From Simmondsia chinensis (Eukaryota > Streptophyta > Magnoliopsida > Caryophyllales > Simmondsiaceae): a stretch of 64,000 nt of DNA. Below the pieces are notes generated by a model that was given only the letters and a program-made list of their open reading frames with translations, searched no databases and was not told where the DNA came from. Location of the stretch: NCBI GenBank assembly GCA_018398585.1, contig JAGTTD010000007.1, positions 33,818,911 through 33,882,910 of the forward strand, written 5' to 3'. Below, in pieces: positions 44,573 through 57,109 of this stretch (the first letter of the stretch is position 1; each line of letters opens with the position of its first letter). A program made the translations under genes and the position numbers.

Positions 44573-45093
44573 TGATGCAGTGTACATGTAAGTGGGATTA
44601 TGGGGGAACGGGAAGGAATAGAAAGCCTTTCCTTTAATTTTATTAAACTCTAATAAAAATTACAAGGGAATGATAAAATTCATCGTATCTCATACTTGAG
44701 AATATAAGAACAAGACTCATAAAATATTTCTAAGCAATTGACTCTCAAAACAACTTAATTCCTCTTGTATTCATAGAGAAGCTATTTGAATTAAAACAGA
44801 ATTCTAAAAGATAAATATAAAGGCCTAAAGATAACTAAAACACTTAGGATTTAAATCTAAACTAACAAACTAATCCTAATCAAACTCAAACTCTAATCTT
44901 TACTGCAATCTTCACGTTGTCTCTCTTTAGCCATGACGCCAATATCTTGCCGCCAACCATGTATCCGCCGAGCTATGCACCAATCGCGAACGCGACGCTG
45001 CTTCCTGTCTAACCGTGGTCCCAATCCCGCCTATTCCCGGCTCGCCAGTCTCGACCTGTTTGACCCGCCAAAGGCTATTTGGCGGCTGCATCA
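44573..45093 (-). repeat. 3' LTR of the deleted gypsy element
   Basis: 521 bp, matching 46470-46991; inverted ends TGATGCA..TGCATCA. Confidence 0.93.
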
Positions 45094-45277
45094 TTCTTTC
45101 CTGGTTAAAGAGAATTCGTTCTCAAATTCGTTGGGTCAATTGGGCCAATGCCGCCAAGCCTTGTTCTCTCACGCCTAGAACCCACGTTGCCAAACTCCAA
45201 GCCACCAAACTGACCCGATCGTAGTTCATCATCTCGGCTTGCCAAGACTGCATCATTCTCTTCGGCTTGGGGAGAAT

Positions 45278-45652
45278 TCACCCTCGAATCCTCCAAGGGA
45301 TCTTCCATTGGAGATTTCTCATTGTCGCCAACTCTTTCGGCCTTTGAACATGTTCTGCTTCGCCATCAAGGTATTCCCGCCGAGTCCCGTCCTTTGTTGG
45401 CTTCAGAACAGCTAATCCACCTTTCCGTCTCACCCAGATGTAAATCATATTAAGCAGCTTCCACTTTTGGCGCCAGATATCCTCACGCACCGCTAGGCTT
45501 ACTCGGTAGTGATTTTTCCTTCTCGGTAAGGCGTTTGCAAAAATCCAATCTTGCAGGATTGTTCTTCTCTTATTGGTGGTAAGCAAAACGCCAACCCTTT
45601 GGCATCTCCTCTTTGTCATGGGTGGGCTCGTCATACGTGGCCTCATCAAATA

Positions 45653-45683
<31 letters not shown>

Positions 45684-46460
45684 GGCGAGGGAGGGTAAGA
45701 TATGGCGCCTCATCAAAGATAGGTCCTCCCTGGGTAACGCCTACTGGTGTCGATGCCAACTTGGTCTCGCCAATCTCATTAGTACTCAAGGCTTCCCCTT
45801 CTGGCGTTGGTTCTTTATTCTTTGATTCACATGGCGCCTCAACCTTCTTGGGCAACAAGATGATCCTCGTTCCCTCGAACATGAAGCTATAAGTGTTCTT
45901 CCTTCCGTCATGCATGGCACCCCAATGGTAAATGTTGTCTGGAATATATTGTGTCGTAGCCAATTGTCCCCTTCAGCTTCTTCAGGCACGAAGCCAACTC
46001 ACTTGAACAACAGCACGCGACCTACGTTACCCACTACCTCCATCTCCTCGAGTGACGCCAACTCGTCCTGGTCTTCTTCCAGCACTATGCCGTCTTCTTC
46101 CTCCAACTAAAAATTCATCACGGAGATCGGCTTCCACCCACCGTTCTCCAACGTTGGCATCGCTAATAAAGAGTCGATACTGCCTTGGCCTAGGGTCATT
46201 TAGATCAGCACCCGATTCTGGATTCTAGATCTCATCCTTCACCTTTTTTTGAGCACCAGGTGTTAATGGGCATTGGGGCTGGGTTCCCGGTTTCAAATGG
46301 AGATCTACCCCCAGTTGAATCAAGCAATCTTTGATTCGCCGGAATTCAACTTCCACCTTCTCGAATCTCGACCTACCATTGAACATCACGATCAAGAACG
46401 TCTTCGACGACAGTGTACCTCAGTCGCCTACAGGCCATCTCAGAAAGTGTTATATGCTCT
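45278..46460 (-). pseudogene. gypsy gag/pol remnants
   Basis: Minus-strand pieces: gag-like leader near 46270-46460; a protease-to-RT linker at 45646-45963 (TFTIGVPCMTEGR-like in another frame, HDGRKNTYSFMFEGTRIILLPKK); and 45278-45649 with a polyprotein end (YIWVRRKGGLAVLKPTKDG, EYLDGEAEHVQRPKELA). The proline run seen next to position 45660 is only the translation of the 30-base G tract. Confidence 0.7.
45656..45685. repeat. Poly(G) run of 30 bases
   Basis: An uninterrupted G tract followed by CGAGGGAGGG, inside the deleted gypsy element. It is the longest G/C homopolymer in the window. Confidence 0.95.
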
Positions 46461-46469
46461 GATACCAAT

Positions 46470-46991
46470 TGATGCAGCGTGTAAGTTGAATTTTGGGGGA
46501 ACAGGAAGGAATCGAAGGCCTTCCCTTGAATTTTGTTAAACTCTAATAAAAAATGTAAGGGAAAAAATAAAATTCATCCTATTTCATACTTGAGAATAGA
46601 AGAACCACGACTCATAAAATATTTCTAAACAATTGACTCCCAAAACAATCTAATTCCTCTTGTATTTATAGAAAAGCTATTTGAATTAAAACAGAATTCT
46701 AAAAGATAAATATAAAGGCCTAAAGATAAGTAAAACACTTAGGATTTAAATTTAAAAACTAACAAACTAATCCAAATCAAGCACAACCTCTAATCTTCAC
46801 CGCAATCTTCACGCGTCTCTCATTAGCCGTGATGCCAAGATCTTGCCGCCAACCATGTATCCGCCAACCTATGTGCCAATCGCGAACCCGAGCCTGCTTC
46901 CCGTCTAGCCATGGCGTCCTAATCCCTCCTATTCTTGGCTCTCCCATCTTAGCCCGCCTGACCTGCCAAAGGCTATTTGGTGGTTGCATCA
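46470..46991 (-). repeat. 5' LTR of the deleted gypsy element
   Basis: 522 bp; the primer site lies directly inside at 46452-46469. Confidence 0.93.
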
Positions 46992-47218
46992 ATTTGTGAA
47001 TTTGTTTATAATTCATTGATAAAAAATAAGTTTTATTTAGGGTGGTTCGGTAATGTCGTATTTATTTAATTGAAAGTTAATGGTGTTATCATTAGGTGTA
47101 ACATCGAATTTTTTTTGAGAAGTTTAGGTTTGACTTTAAAAAATTAAAAAAATTAGTTGTTTTCTGATGCCGTACCTAAAATATAGGTGATTTCACTAAA
47201 AAAAACCCCTAAATATAA

Positions 47219-48341
47219 TGAAATATAATTAACCCAAAGATAATATGTGCTTGTCTTTCCTAAATTACCATCTTTTATACGTAGTTTCAATGACAAATTC
47301 AGCAATTCCATTGTACGAAAGTTTATTGTCTACGAGTAAAATTCCTAAAAAGCCAACAAAAAATAAATAATTTAAAAACAATATGCGTATATGCATTTCA
47401 AAAATAGAATTAATTATATATTGAAAAAACTAGTATTAGATTTTCATGTATAATTATATAAATAGTCCACCAAAATCCTAAACTATCAAAATTTGCGGCT
47501 TGTTTAGACATTTCTTGTTATTTTCCCTTTCTCTATGTTGTATGTGTATCTTGGGCTTCTTTATGAGATGCCAACTTTGGTATCGCAAGCTTCCCTTGCT
47601 ACTTATCGAAAAAATATATTTTTAAAGCATTACGGTAAAACCTGCATTATTCACCCCACTTTTTAGCACACAGATCCATCACTATATGGCTTATGTATGC
47701 TAAGACATGAATCGAACATCAGCTATGAACTTGAGCAAAAGTTTAAAAGCTTGATAAGCCTCATCTCAAACACATGTGAGCATCATTTCTAATTACCGGA
47801 AAAAAAAAAAAAAAAAAAAAAACTCGAGGCATATTGAGCTTGATTTAAACAAATGGGTGCTATGTTCTACACATTTACGTGATTTGATTTGGACAATATA
47901 CCTACTTTGTTTAACCTGTGCTACTAAGCTAAATGAAAATCACATGTCAATCAATCACTCACTTACTAATATTTGAATGAGACTAATGACAGAGCCCATC
48001 CACTTATCTATAATGTAAATTGATACAATTATTCAAAGTAAAGTTGACTTTTAAGTACTCCAACGAGGGCCGCTCTTAAAATTTTAAGTCTTAAAAGTAA
48101 GTTTTGATTGTTAGATTCTTTTCATAACACTGTAGATATCCAAATTAACTTAAAAATACTTTGTATAATTCATTTTATAATCTAATATTAGCTAATATAC
48201 GTGTTGTTTATATTATATATGTATATATGCGTTTATAAAGTATTATGCATAAATCGCTATTTCTTTGATTTGTTCTCTAATATGCAATATAAGTGAGCTG
48301 ATAATACAACTCGTTCTTAAAAGAGACCCTTAATAAATTGG
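47219..48341. other. AT-rich spacer with L1-tail-like fragments
   Basis: 47530-47616 (GGGCTTCTTTATGAGATGCC..CTACTTATCGAAAAAA) resembles a plant L1 3' end. 47789-47822 (AATTACCGG followed by about 25 A) looks like another. I saw no clean target duplications. Confidence 0.45.
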
Positions 48342-48355
48342 GGGCTCCAATAACT

Positions 48356-51135
48356 TTTTTTTTGATAAATTGCGACAACGTCGCTAAGCAAACAGACCAC
48401 TCGCTAGGTGAGGCCTGAGTCCGACCGTAACAAAACGGGGACCACAAGCAGCTAACCAAAAACAAAAATACAACCAACAGGAGCAAACGCTCGCCTCAAA
48501 CACTACACCACAGACATCGAGTACAGACCATACAAGACACGAGGAGTAGGAGAAACGACGTGCCAAAAACAGCTCAGACAGGGATCCCAAAAGAAGAAGA
48601 ACCAGACGATCAGCACAGGAAACACGAGTAGGACTGAAGCCTCAACCAAAAACCCAACCACCTCAATTAGCAAGTAAGTCCGCCACCATAGGTGGGTCGA
48701 AACCATCAAAATTAAAACCTACTATTTTTTCCGTCTCTATTACCCGCTCCGCTTGTAAGATCCTCTCATCATACTCCGCTTCCGAGATCTTGTCGAGCCG
48801 GTTCCCCCTATTCCATTTTTTCTTCTTCCAGGATGTCTTTGACGATTTCCTTCGTTTCGCCTCATTCCCCTTTTTCCGCCTGCCTGAGGCCTTGGTCGTT
48901 TTCGGCGTGCTATTTCTAGGCGACATATCTTTCAAAAAAACCTGAAGCTCCCGCTTTTCATTCGCTTTTTCCTTGTGCTTTAACGCTTTCCTCTCCCTTT
49001 TTATCATCACTTCTTTTCCTTTTCTCATTCCTACTCCACTGGGTCTCTCCATCCAAGGCTCTGACCTGCTCAAAGTAGTGGGCTCAAAACCTGGAGGAAA
49101 CACAGGTTCCGAGGACCCAGAATCATCCTCACTAGCGGGGTCTTGAGTTGCATTCTCAATATGCTATATCTGAGCATGAGGTTGAGCTGAATTAGCTATG
49201 TCACTCTCCACCCACTTGAGCAGAGGAGGCATATGTTAGTTTCCACGTACTTCCTGAACTGGTATATGATCATCAAGCTGGGGAGACGGATGGGGAAGAG
49301 AAGCATGTGGCCAACTGCATACCACAGACCACCTACCGGCATACTGACCATCAATATGGAAAGCAAGCTGACCCCGCGATAGCTCGACCATGCTTACTTC
49401 TTCATATACTGGCCTAATAGTGCGACTCTCACGATCCTCAACTCCCATGTCGGCCATTCTATGAACAGGGAAATGTTGAGCCATTGTGGTATGGTGCGCC
49501 AGGGTGGTGCATTGATTTTCTCGGTGTGGATTCATTGACGAAGAGGTCTGTTCTTTTGCTAATCTGGCCGATGTTACCAAAGCAACAACACTGGGAGAGT
49601 AATCCAAAATCAGCTCTGTCCTACCCTCTTTGACCAGGACCAATCGGGACACCCCATTGAAATGGACTTGTACCATTTGATGAATGAGTGAAGGGGAGCA
49701 AGTGTCAATGAGGATTCTGGCAGCATCAATGCATCTCATAGCAGAAATCCTCGAGTCCACCCTGACTAATTTTTCCCATATTTTCGCGAGGTCAGAAAAG
49801 CATTTTGTAGTCCAACATGGGACAGGCAGTCCAAAAACCTCGATCCATACTCTTCTGCTAAGTGATCCAAGGATCTCGCCAGAGTATTTAGAAACCTCAC
49901 TGAATTTCCTAAGCAGAATCTTGCGACGCGGGCCGAGGTAAGACTTTAAAGTCTCAGCGGAATCACAAACCAGGATAAAAGTAGTGGTGCTTAACCCTTT
50001 AGGGGTTACACCGTGAAGGTCGTTCTCCGTGATAAAGGTGAGAATATTATCCAGACTCACCTCGCCCGACGAGTGCGCAATTATAGACCGCCGCAACCAA
50101 TCCTCCACATTCTTGTTGGTGTTGGAAACCACAATCCTTGATATGTCAGAACCTGCATAGCCTCTGGTATGAGTAGGATGGATCTCATCCTGATTATGAA
50201 TACTGATAGTGGCTCTTGTCTGTTGGAAGACTCTTGAACGATGCTGGCTTCGGACAGATGACTCAGTCGATCTTCTGGATGGGTTAGCCCATTCCACCCT
50301 AAGCTTGGGACCCACCACCCATCTACCCTTCATAGATGAAATTGCTCTAGTAGCTTCCCTCGGATCATGAAACTGAACAAAACCATACGAGCATTTAGAC
50401 CTCAGCCTCCTCTTGGCAGGAACAAAAGCATCGTAAATTGATCTGAAATCACGGAAGACATACTTGAGCCAAGAGTTTGTTGTTCTCTCAGGTAAGCCAT
50501 CAATGAATATGGACACCATTTCCCCGGGTATTGGCATTGGTCTCTTAGTGCGTGATTGATGAATGGGTGTTTGTAAAAAGGGAAGCTGTGTAAAAATAGA
50601 GGAAGGGGAAAATTTGGGTTTTGTTTTGTAATTGATAGCCGGTGGTGGAGAGGTGATGAAGGGGAGATGTAGAGGGCGTGCAATTAGGGGAGACTGTGGG
50701 TTGTAAGTTGTTGGGGAGGTCGGCAATGGAGGTGACACTGAGGAGGTCGTCGGGAGAGCAATGTGAACAGTAAATCTGGATGGGGAGACGGATGGTTCCA
50801 GGTCTAGTATTGGCTTTTTGAGGTCTTGTGATGGTGGCGCTGCTGAGGAGAACAAGGTGGCCGTCAATGGAGGTCACACTTGGAGGAGGTGGCGGTGGTC
50901 GTTGAAGCAGGACCACCCGGATGATCCTTGAAATGCGTGGAAACGGTGCACGACTGGACCGGCAGGAGAGCGACGAGGCTGTTGACGCAAATCCGGTCGC
51001 CGGACAGCAACTCACGCGCCCACACGCGCTGGAACAGGGTGGCGCGTGGGGGGTTGATGTTACCGTTGCTTTTACAGAGGAGAGAGAAAATTGCTTTTGT
51101 TTGGGAGTTATTGTTTCATCAAAATAATATTCATC
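48356..51135 (-). mobile_element. ORF1-only L1-like LINE, copy 2
   Basis: Perfect 14-bp duplication GGGCTCCAATAACT (48342-48355, 51136-51149). On the minus strand: a 600-base leader (CGCGTGTGGGCGCGTGAG matches copy 1), an ORF1 gene, and a 3' UTR ending GACTCAGG..TTGTCGCAATTTATC(A)9, matching copy 1. The length of 2.78 kb equals copy 1. No endonuclease or RT sequence exists in any frame that I can recognise. It is a separate insertion event, so loss of ORF2 predates at least one of the two. Confidence 0.9.
48663..50537 (-). pseudogene. L1-type ORF1 protein (two late stops), RRM plus DUF4283-like
   Basis: ATG at 50537 (MPIPGEM) is chosen because it is conserved in copy 1; the frame is open further upstream to 50867, giving a Pro/Ser/Thr-rich extension without ATG. 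The RRM spans about residues 6-85 (IFIDGLP as RNP2, KCSYGFVQF as RNP1). The DUF4283-like region runs about 125-330 (IVVSNTNKNVEDWLRRSIIA, LGPRRKILLRKFSEVSKYSG, RRVWIEVFGLPVPCW). The frame is open for 433 codons to a TAA at 49236-49238. After one more stop the same frame continues to 48663 with a basic end (KRERKALKHKEKANEKRE, VGFNFDGFDPP). About 625 codons in all. RNA binding is inferred from the RRM. Confidence 0.88.
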
Positions 51136-51237
51136 GGGCTCCAATAACTATGTCTGTTGCTTGAAGTTTTGACAAATCACGACTCGAATTAATGATTGAT
51201 TTGATTGTCTTTCCTCTACAAGAAAGATATGGATGGA

Positions 51238-51327
51238 TCAGATGTCCACCCACTCTTGTATCACTTGTTTCTTCTGATCGGGTATTAATGTAGTCTTAGC
51301 CTTCGGGCTTCTTTGTGATTCAAAAAA
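51238..51327 (+). mobile_element. 90-bp L1 tail with target duplication
   Basis: Flanks AAAGATATGGATGGA (51223-51237) and AAAGATATGGGTGGA (51328-51342) match in 14 of 15 bases. The insert contains TAGTCTTAGCCTTCGGGCTT and ends in a short A run. Confidence 0.8.
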
Positions 51328-51342
51328 AAAGATATGGGTGGA

Positions 51343-52803
51343 CCGTCACCACATTGTACATGTACATATTGCCTAGTTAAGAAAAATTGGACTTTTGAAC
51401 AAATATATACTTGTGGTCAGTTCACATCCCAAATAGACATAGAAAAAACGATTTATTTATTATAAACTATAAGTTTATATGACTTATATGTTCTTTGATT
51501 TTAGAAAGTAAAGTGAAATATTTGAGATAAGCTTAAACTAACTTGGAAACTTCCGCGATCAAGAAGTGGTTCACAACTCATGACTTGTTTTGCACCAAAA
51601 AATATCGAGAACGGGCTTTGTATGCACTTCTTGATTGGCTAGTTACTCTTGGGTATTGATGTAAACAGGAATGTAAGAGTGGAGTTGATTTGAGAATCGT
51701 TCCAAGTAAGTGCTCATTGTTTAGCTAAGGCTTGGCTTATTTCAGCTGAAGTCAAGCCCAATTGGCTCATTCAATAAGCTATGTGAGCTCTAGCTTGGAA
51801 AGTTCATACTTAGTAGTTGATGAGCCTAAAAAAGGCAAGCTTTCCCTCAAAACATGTGGGATTGGATTTGACAACCAAGCTGAACTTAAGTCCAATAAAA
51901 TTTTAATGAGACATGCCTTGAGTGGAACAATCGGGCTTGACCCCAGCTATTTACTCCTACACATGTAAACTTAATCTGTGGTATGCATGATTAAAGGTAT
52001 AAATGAGCCAAATAGTTAAAATTGGTTAATGCTTGTTTGTTCACTTCAAAGGCTCATTAGACGACAGAGTTGAGTTCGAGTAAACTCGATAAGCTTAACC
52101 AGCCAAGTTCAAACAAGGAAATTCTCAACTCATTAATGTTTGCAAACAGTTTGATAAGAGCTTATTCGGCATACTTCGAAAATAATACATGAGTAGCTTG
52201 ATAGTAAATCAAATAGCATAGCTAAGTAGCAAGCTCGACTCACTTATGAGCTTAACTCGGCTTGATAGTGAGCTCTTCTTGACTCGTTAACAAGCTTGAT
52301 TCGGCTCAGTTAGGCTAAGGATCTGAACCAAGCTGCCTACCTCGTATCAAAATGAGACAAAGCAAAGGTTCAAAAACTCAATAAAAACTTAGCTGGAATT
52401 CAAGCTTTGTTATCAAGCTGGACTACTTGAACAAGAGGGTGCTCGACTCATTTCATGTGTAAATCATGAGTTCACAAACAGGAGGGTGCTCGACTCGATT
52501 CAGCTCGACTCGTTTATACCCTGTACATGATTGTGTTTATGGTTTTTGAAGAGCACCATAAAAATTGAGAGGATGACGTAGAAGCATGCATCCATGGTGA
52601 GATTCATGTCATTTGTATACTAAACGACGTTAATCATCTTGGTGGAGCGTGGTTATACCCCATCCATGAGGGCACTCGAGTTGCGACTCTTTTATCCAAT
52701 GGTGGAGCATTTATAAGTTTTGTACTAATAAGAGTCAGCACGATAACACCACACGATTAGTGAACGAAGATAGTGCGTTCAAGTCGAGATTTTTGAAGTC
52801 ATG
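51343..52803. other. Spacer with GAGCTTGACTCG-type repeats
   Basis: 52050-52520 repeats short blocks such as GAGCTTAACTCG, GCTCGACTC and TCAGCTCGACTCG, as in the subterminal parts of some plant hAT or MULE elements. No ends could be set and no gene seen. A 68-codon open stretch at 51762-51968 has no known domain. Confidence 0.4.
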
Positions 52804-52819
52804 TTGATTAATTTGGACA

Positions 52820-53084
52820 CCGAAACGCTGCCACCGAATCTTATTAGAACTCCGAAGCTAAGCATACTTGGGCGAGAATAGTACCAAGATGGGTGACCGC
52901 CTGGGAAGTCTTCACCTCTCAGGTTGGGGGTACTCGGAAACAACCTCTTTTCGGGGTACTACCCTAAAGGGAGAAGGCTATGTACCTTCCCATCCCTACC
53001 CCTTCCCCCCCCCCCCCCCCCCCGATGGGACCCTGCTTAGGCGGGAGCCCTTTGGGCACTGGGAACGTTGCTTTACTTTGCTTT
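52820..53084 (+). mobile_element. 5S-rRNA-headed SINE, copy 3
   Basis: Flanks TTGATTAATTTGGACA (52804-52819) and TTGATTATTTTGGACA (53085-53100) match in 15 of 16 bases. The 5S-like head (GAACTCCGAAGCTAAGCATA, then GGTGACCGCCTGGGAAG) is more mutated than in the copy at 58495. The tail has a 19-base C run (53005-53023) and ends GGGAACGTTGCTTTACTTTG. Confidence 0.92.
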
Positions 53085-53100
53085 TTGATTATTTTGGACA

Positions 53101-54350
53101 AATACATCTAGCGTATTTAATTAATTGGGTTGAATTTCATTGTGGGTTGGGTTAACTTGTTCGCGACACATTTAACAGCTTTATATATTATTAGGTGAAA
53201 TATCTAAGATTTAGATTCGATTTAAATACGAAAACAAAATTTGGGAAAATAAATAAGAATATAAGAGAGAAGGAGAAATGAAGGTAATAGTATTTACATG
53301 GAAATCCCTCAAAGAGAGGAAAAAAACCATGAACAGAGGTAGAAAACTTCACTAGATAGAAAATGAAGAATTATTTATCTCTCTCTCTCTCGTGCTCGTT
53401 GTGTTTCTCTCACTTGAAAATGGTAGAAACCCTAAAAGATGTGTTAATACCACCACAAAGAAAGTGAAACCCTAGAATAGAGAGACAAGTATAATAACCA
53501 GATTGATTCTTTGCCATCTCTAACCCGTTATTAAAAATGATCTGTAACAATTCTGAAACAAATTGTTGCGTCTCTAAATATCAGTTTCGTGATAGTGTGC
53601 GTTGGACAGTTTTGAGAGTGCTTCCCAATTTAACAAATGGGTCGGGTTTGTGTCAGTCCCTTTTCTAAAACCCTTCACGTAAAATGAGTACAAATTTTCA
53701 ATGACACGATATATTTATCAGTCCTAGTATTGATGTAACAAATTAGATTGTCGTTTTGATACATGATACACCGGCCAACCAATAAGTAGAGACCCCAGAG
53801 GACCAACTATACTCACATGTATGAACTAGCATCATCAGCCATGCATATATTTTTAGCACAATCCTATGTGTGTGGTAGAAACTATAATGGGTATATGTAT
53901 CAAATATAAATATTGATGCCTCGTGTTCTGTTGTGTCTTAATTTTTTTTAGTCTGAATTTCAAGAAGAGGTCTGTAGTGGATTGGAGGGACTGGGACCTT
54001 TTGCTGTTATATGAATTAAATAAAAATATAGATGCCTTATTTTTCAAGTTGGGGTGTTATACCCGTAGTTTTCTGGATTTTTTTTTTTTTTTTTTTTTTT
54101 TTTTGGCTCTTGGCTGCTATATATATGATTTATGTAGGGCTTCTGCCCAATTGAGAGCAAAACAAAGAGAGAGAGTAAGAGAAAACCTTGTAATTCTCTA
54201 AATCTAGACCTAACCAATCTTTCATCTTTCCGCCCATGGTTTTTCCCTTATTTAAAGGCTTTCCACGTAAATCACGGTGTCTTTGTTTCTCTTTCTCCCT
54301 TTCCCTTATATTTTTTTTAAAGATCTTTTTTGGTATCTAAATTGAACCTT
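53101..54350. other. Decayed LTR remnants in opposite orientation
   Basis: 53270-53500 (minus) and 54150-54330 (plus) both carry the block CCCATGGTTTTT-like, then a pyrimidine-rich part and CACGTAAATC or its relative, as in the R/U5 part of copia LTRs here. A T run lies at 54080-54103. No internal element region is recognisable. Confidence 0.4.
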
Positions 54351-57109
54351 GATCTTAAGTATTTCGCCTAACACTTTGTTTGTGAAAAAATAGCCTGTAA
54401 TCTACATTTTGGACATGTATTGGTATTTTTTCTTTTTAAAAAGTACATTTACATATAATTGTCAATAATACAATAAAATACACATTTTTTAATGTTATCT
54501 TTATAATAGATGTGTTATAATAATTATTTTTTTATTTAAAAAATAAATAATAATTGAAAATAATCAATAACTACACTTAAATTGAATATCCATATTATAA
54601 ACTTTGCTTAATTTATTGCCCCTTAATTCTCAAATTATTGTTTCTACCTTGTGGTTTATTATGCGTTATGCTTCTGCTACCGCTATTGTTACTGTCATTA
54701 TCTTTTACTTTTATTAGTCAACAAACGATTACCGAAATTTTCATATGTAGACACGAATATTACATGTACATATTGGATATCTTTGCTTGTCATACCTTAT
54801 TTTACTTATAGGTTCGTGTTCATGCTTGCCATAAATTTAAGGAAACAAATTCGTCAAAGGATTTGTTTAGACTCTAGGGTAAATCAAGTTCGAACTGCAT
54901 GTGATCAACTAAGTGGTAGTTGAGAAGGAGTAGCGTAGAGGACTATACCTTACCTTGAAATATACGTGACTGACGCATTGTTGGTGTTTTTGGTGATTGA
55001 CACGTGAGTGGTGTTCTTGGTGAATCTTACTTCAATTTACTATTCAAGTGAATCCTATCAATGCTTGAACTAGTGAAACTTCTATTATTTTTAAATATTT
55101 TTGTGTATTCTACATGTGAAAAAGTCAAGATATGGACTCAACCTAAGTAGCAATTGTGGCGGAGTAGCTTAAAGCGTTATCTTTATCTCAAACACATAAA
55201 AGTTGAGAATTGTAGTGGATATAAGTTGGAGAGTTTAACAATCTATCGTAAGCTCCTTTCAATCAGGTCTATATCTGGCAACCTTGATTCAAATTCACTC
55301 AATAAAACTTAACAAAGGTAGATTGACCCAATTTGGGTTACCAATCCAATATGAACTCATTCACGCTCAAGGATTAGGTCAAAACCTTGCACCAATGGCA
55401 CAAATTAAATTCATTATAGAAGTGAATGCAAGAGACTATGATAGAAAGCGCACAACACCTTCTCGAACATTGTTTTTCGCACTTGGATTGTATTTGCAAA
55501 AGCAAATGAGACTTTAATTAAAACTACTCCCATGAAAAAAGTAAAAGAAATAAAAGCACACGTGTGCGTAAGATAAATCAAAGAGTTCATAATGTGGTTG
55601 TAGAACCCTTAGCTAGTCTATCAATTCCCATATTTATAGGCTACAACTTCAAACGGCTACCCTACATTTCATGCAAGCGTGTTTCAGGTTTTTGAGCCTT
55701 TCATGATTGCTACTCAATTTATTGGAACTTATTTGTACGTGCGCACCAAGGGCAATCAGATCATTTTTTGATTGGTACTCAACTTATTGGAACTTACTCG
55801 AGTAAGGACCAAGCAATATGTTTCGCGTTTCCTTACTGGAGATGCCACAGCTATAGGTACCTAAACTCAAGTTGCTGCAGCATTAGGCTCCAACAAGCTC
55901 TCAAAAAGCTCAGCTTGAGGTAGGACTTCTCAACACCTCAATTGCCTAGTCCTATCAACCCTTGAAATAAAGCTTATCAGTATCTGAGTTCAAGAGCCTA
56001 CCTAGCCTGTCAAATCTTATTTCAAGTTCAACAATCTAAAGATTAATACTTACTATATGAAGCATGTCAAGATTTCTTTCTTAGCAGCTCAAATTCAGAT
56101 TCATCCTCAATCTCCAACAAGCCTCAAGGACGCATATAAAGATAAGTAGAATTGTATTATGTTTAGATTCCATTAGCAATGTGGATTAGGACTATCAAGA
56201 TTATGACACCAAATATCATAGGTTCACATTTATAAAATCTCCAACCCAACCGTACCCAAGAAGAAAAAAGATAAGAGTCGAGCATCTATTGGGATCTTTA
56301 TTCGAGTTTAGTTTGATGCGATATTAACATACTAGATACACGGTTCAACTTGTTTCTTTATTCTAATCAAACCGAGTCTACAAACACGAATAAGCCTTGT
56401 GGTTTCAATCAGATATGTAAAATATTTTATCTGTTTTTACCCTTAGATACATCACTATATTAACTAAAACTCTTGAGTTTAAAGGTAATATCTCCCATTT
56501 TCTAAGAGTTGATATCGCTTTTTTTTAGATTGGTTAGAAGAAACAATATTGTCTCTTGATAAGGAACAAGCAATTGAGGGATCAAGACGGGCTTAGAACT
56601 CAAAAAACCTCTCATTTGGAGATGTAGTTTAACCATTACACTAACTTTAAAACTTTGGTATTCTTGTTTCAGAGAAAAGTTATAAACTCCGAAGCGAAGA
56701 ATTGAAAATCAGTAATATTTTTCTTGTCCTCATCATCTTTTTTTTTTGTTTTTTTGTTTTTTTTTCCCCTCCCTTTTAGTATAGAAGATATATACGAAGA
56801 ACATTCCATTATAACCTAGTCCAATGACAACCTGGCCAATTAATAATATCATATTTATTTTTATTTGTGGTCCACTTTGTAATTCTAAATTTATAAATAA
56901 ATGTAAAAATAATGAAAAAAATAGAGAAAATGCCATAAAAAAAATAGTTGTCAATTGTTAAAATAGTTTCCCTAATATAGCGTGCACACCAACACCCCCC
57001 CTCCTCATCCTACCTACAAACTAACAAACGCGTTTCCCCATGTTATCTTTGCTTTTATTTTTATTTTTTTATACAATTTGTAATAACTAAATGATTGTTG
57101 TTATTATCA
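54351..57109. other. Long AT-rich stretch without recognised features
   Basis: Open stretches at 54651-54923 and 55284-55517 have no domain I know, no supporting start context and ordinary AT-rich composition. I found no RNA gene or element border. Confidence 0.4.

Larger units (their letters stand above)
44573..46991 (-). mobile_element. Non-autonomous, internally deleted Ty3/gypsy element
   Basis: LTRs at 44573-45093 and 46470-46991 begin TGATGCAG and end GCATCA, flanked by the perfect duplication ATTTG (44568-44572, 46992-46996). On the minus strand the primer site TTGGTATCAGAGCATATAAC adjoins the right LTR. The 1.4 kb interior keeps pieces of gag and of a post-protease region (HDGRKNTYSFMFEGTRIILLP) but no RT or integrase core. 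It is the same family as the element starting at 62546, as shown by the matching leader (CTGAGATGGCCTGTAGGCGAC against CTGAGATGGCTTGTGGGCGAC). Confidence 0.9.
44220..47209. mobile_element. MULE-like fold-back element, split by an LTR element
   Basis: Left GGGTTTTTTT..ATAGCCAGCATTTTAGGTGAGG and right CCTAAAATATAGG..AAAACCCC arms are inverted copies over about 150 bases (shared blocks TTTTTTAAAGTCA, CACCTAATG, ACCATTAAC). The 9-bp TAAATATAA stands on both sides (44211-44219, 47210-47218), the MULE duplication length. Without the inserted LTR element it would be about 570 bp, with no transposase. It may itself sit in an older element whose end TCAATTATACCTCAATATC is at about 43861. Confidence 0.75.

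Noticed and set aside
45646..45963. A proline-rich host protein on the minus strand
   Set aside because: The proline run is the translation of a 30-base G tract; the rest is a gypsy protease-RT linker.
54351..57109. Possible host gene fragments (open stretches of 77-90 codons)
   Set aside because: Short, AT-rich, no motifs, no consistent frame or splice signals.
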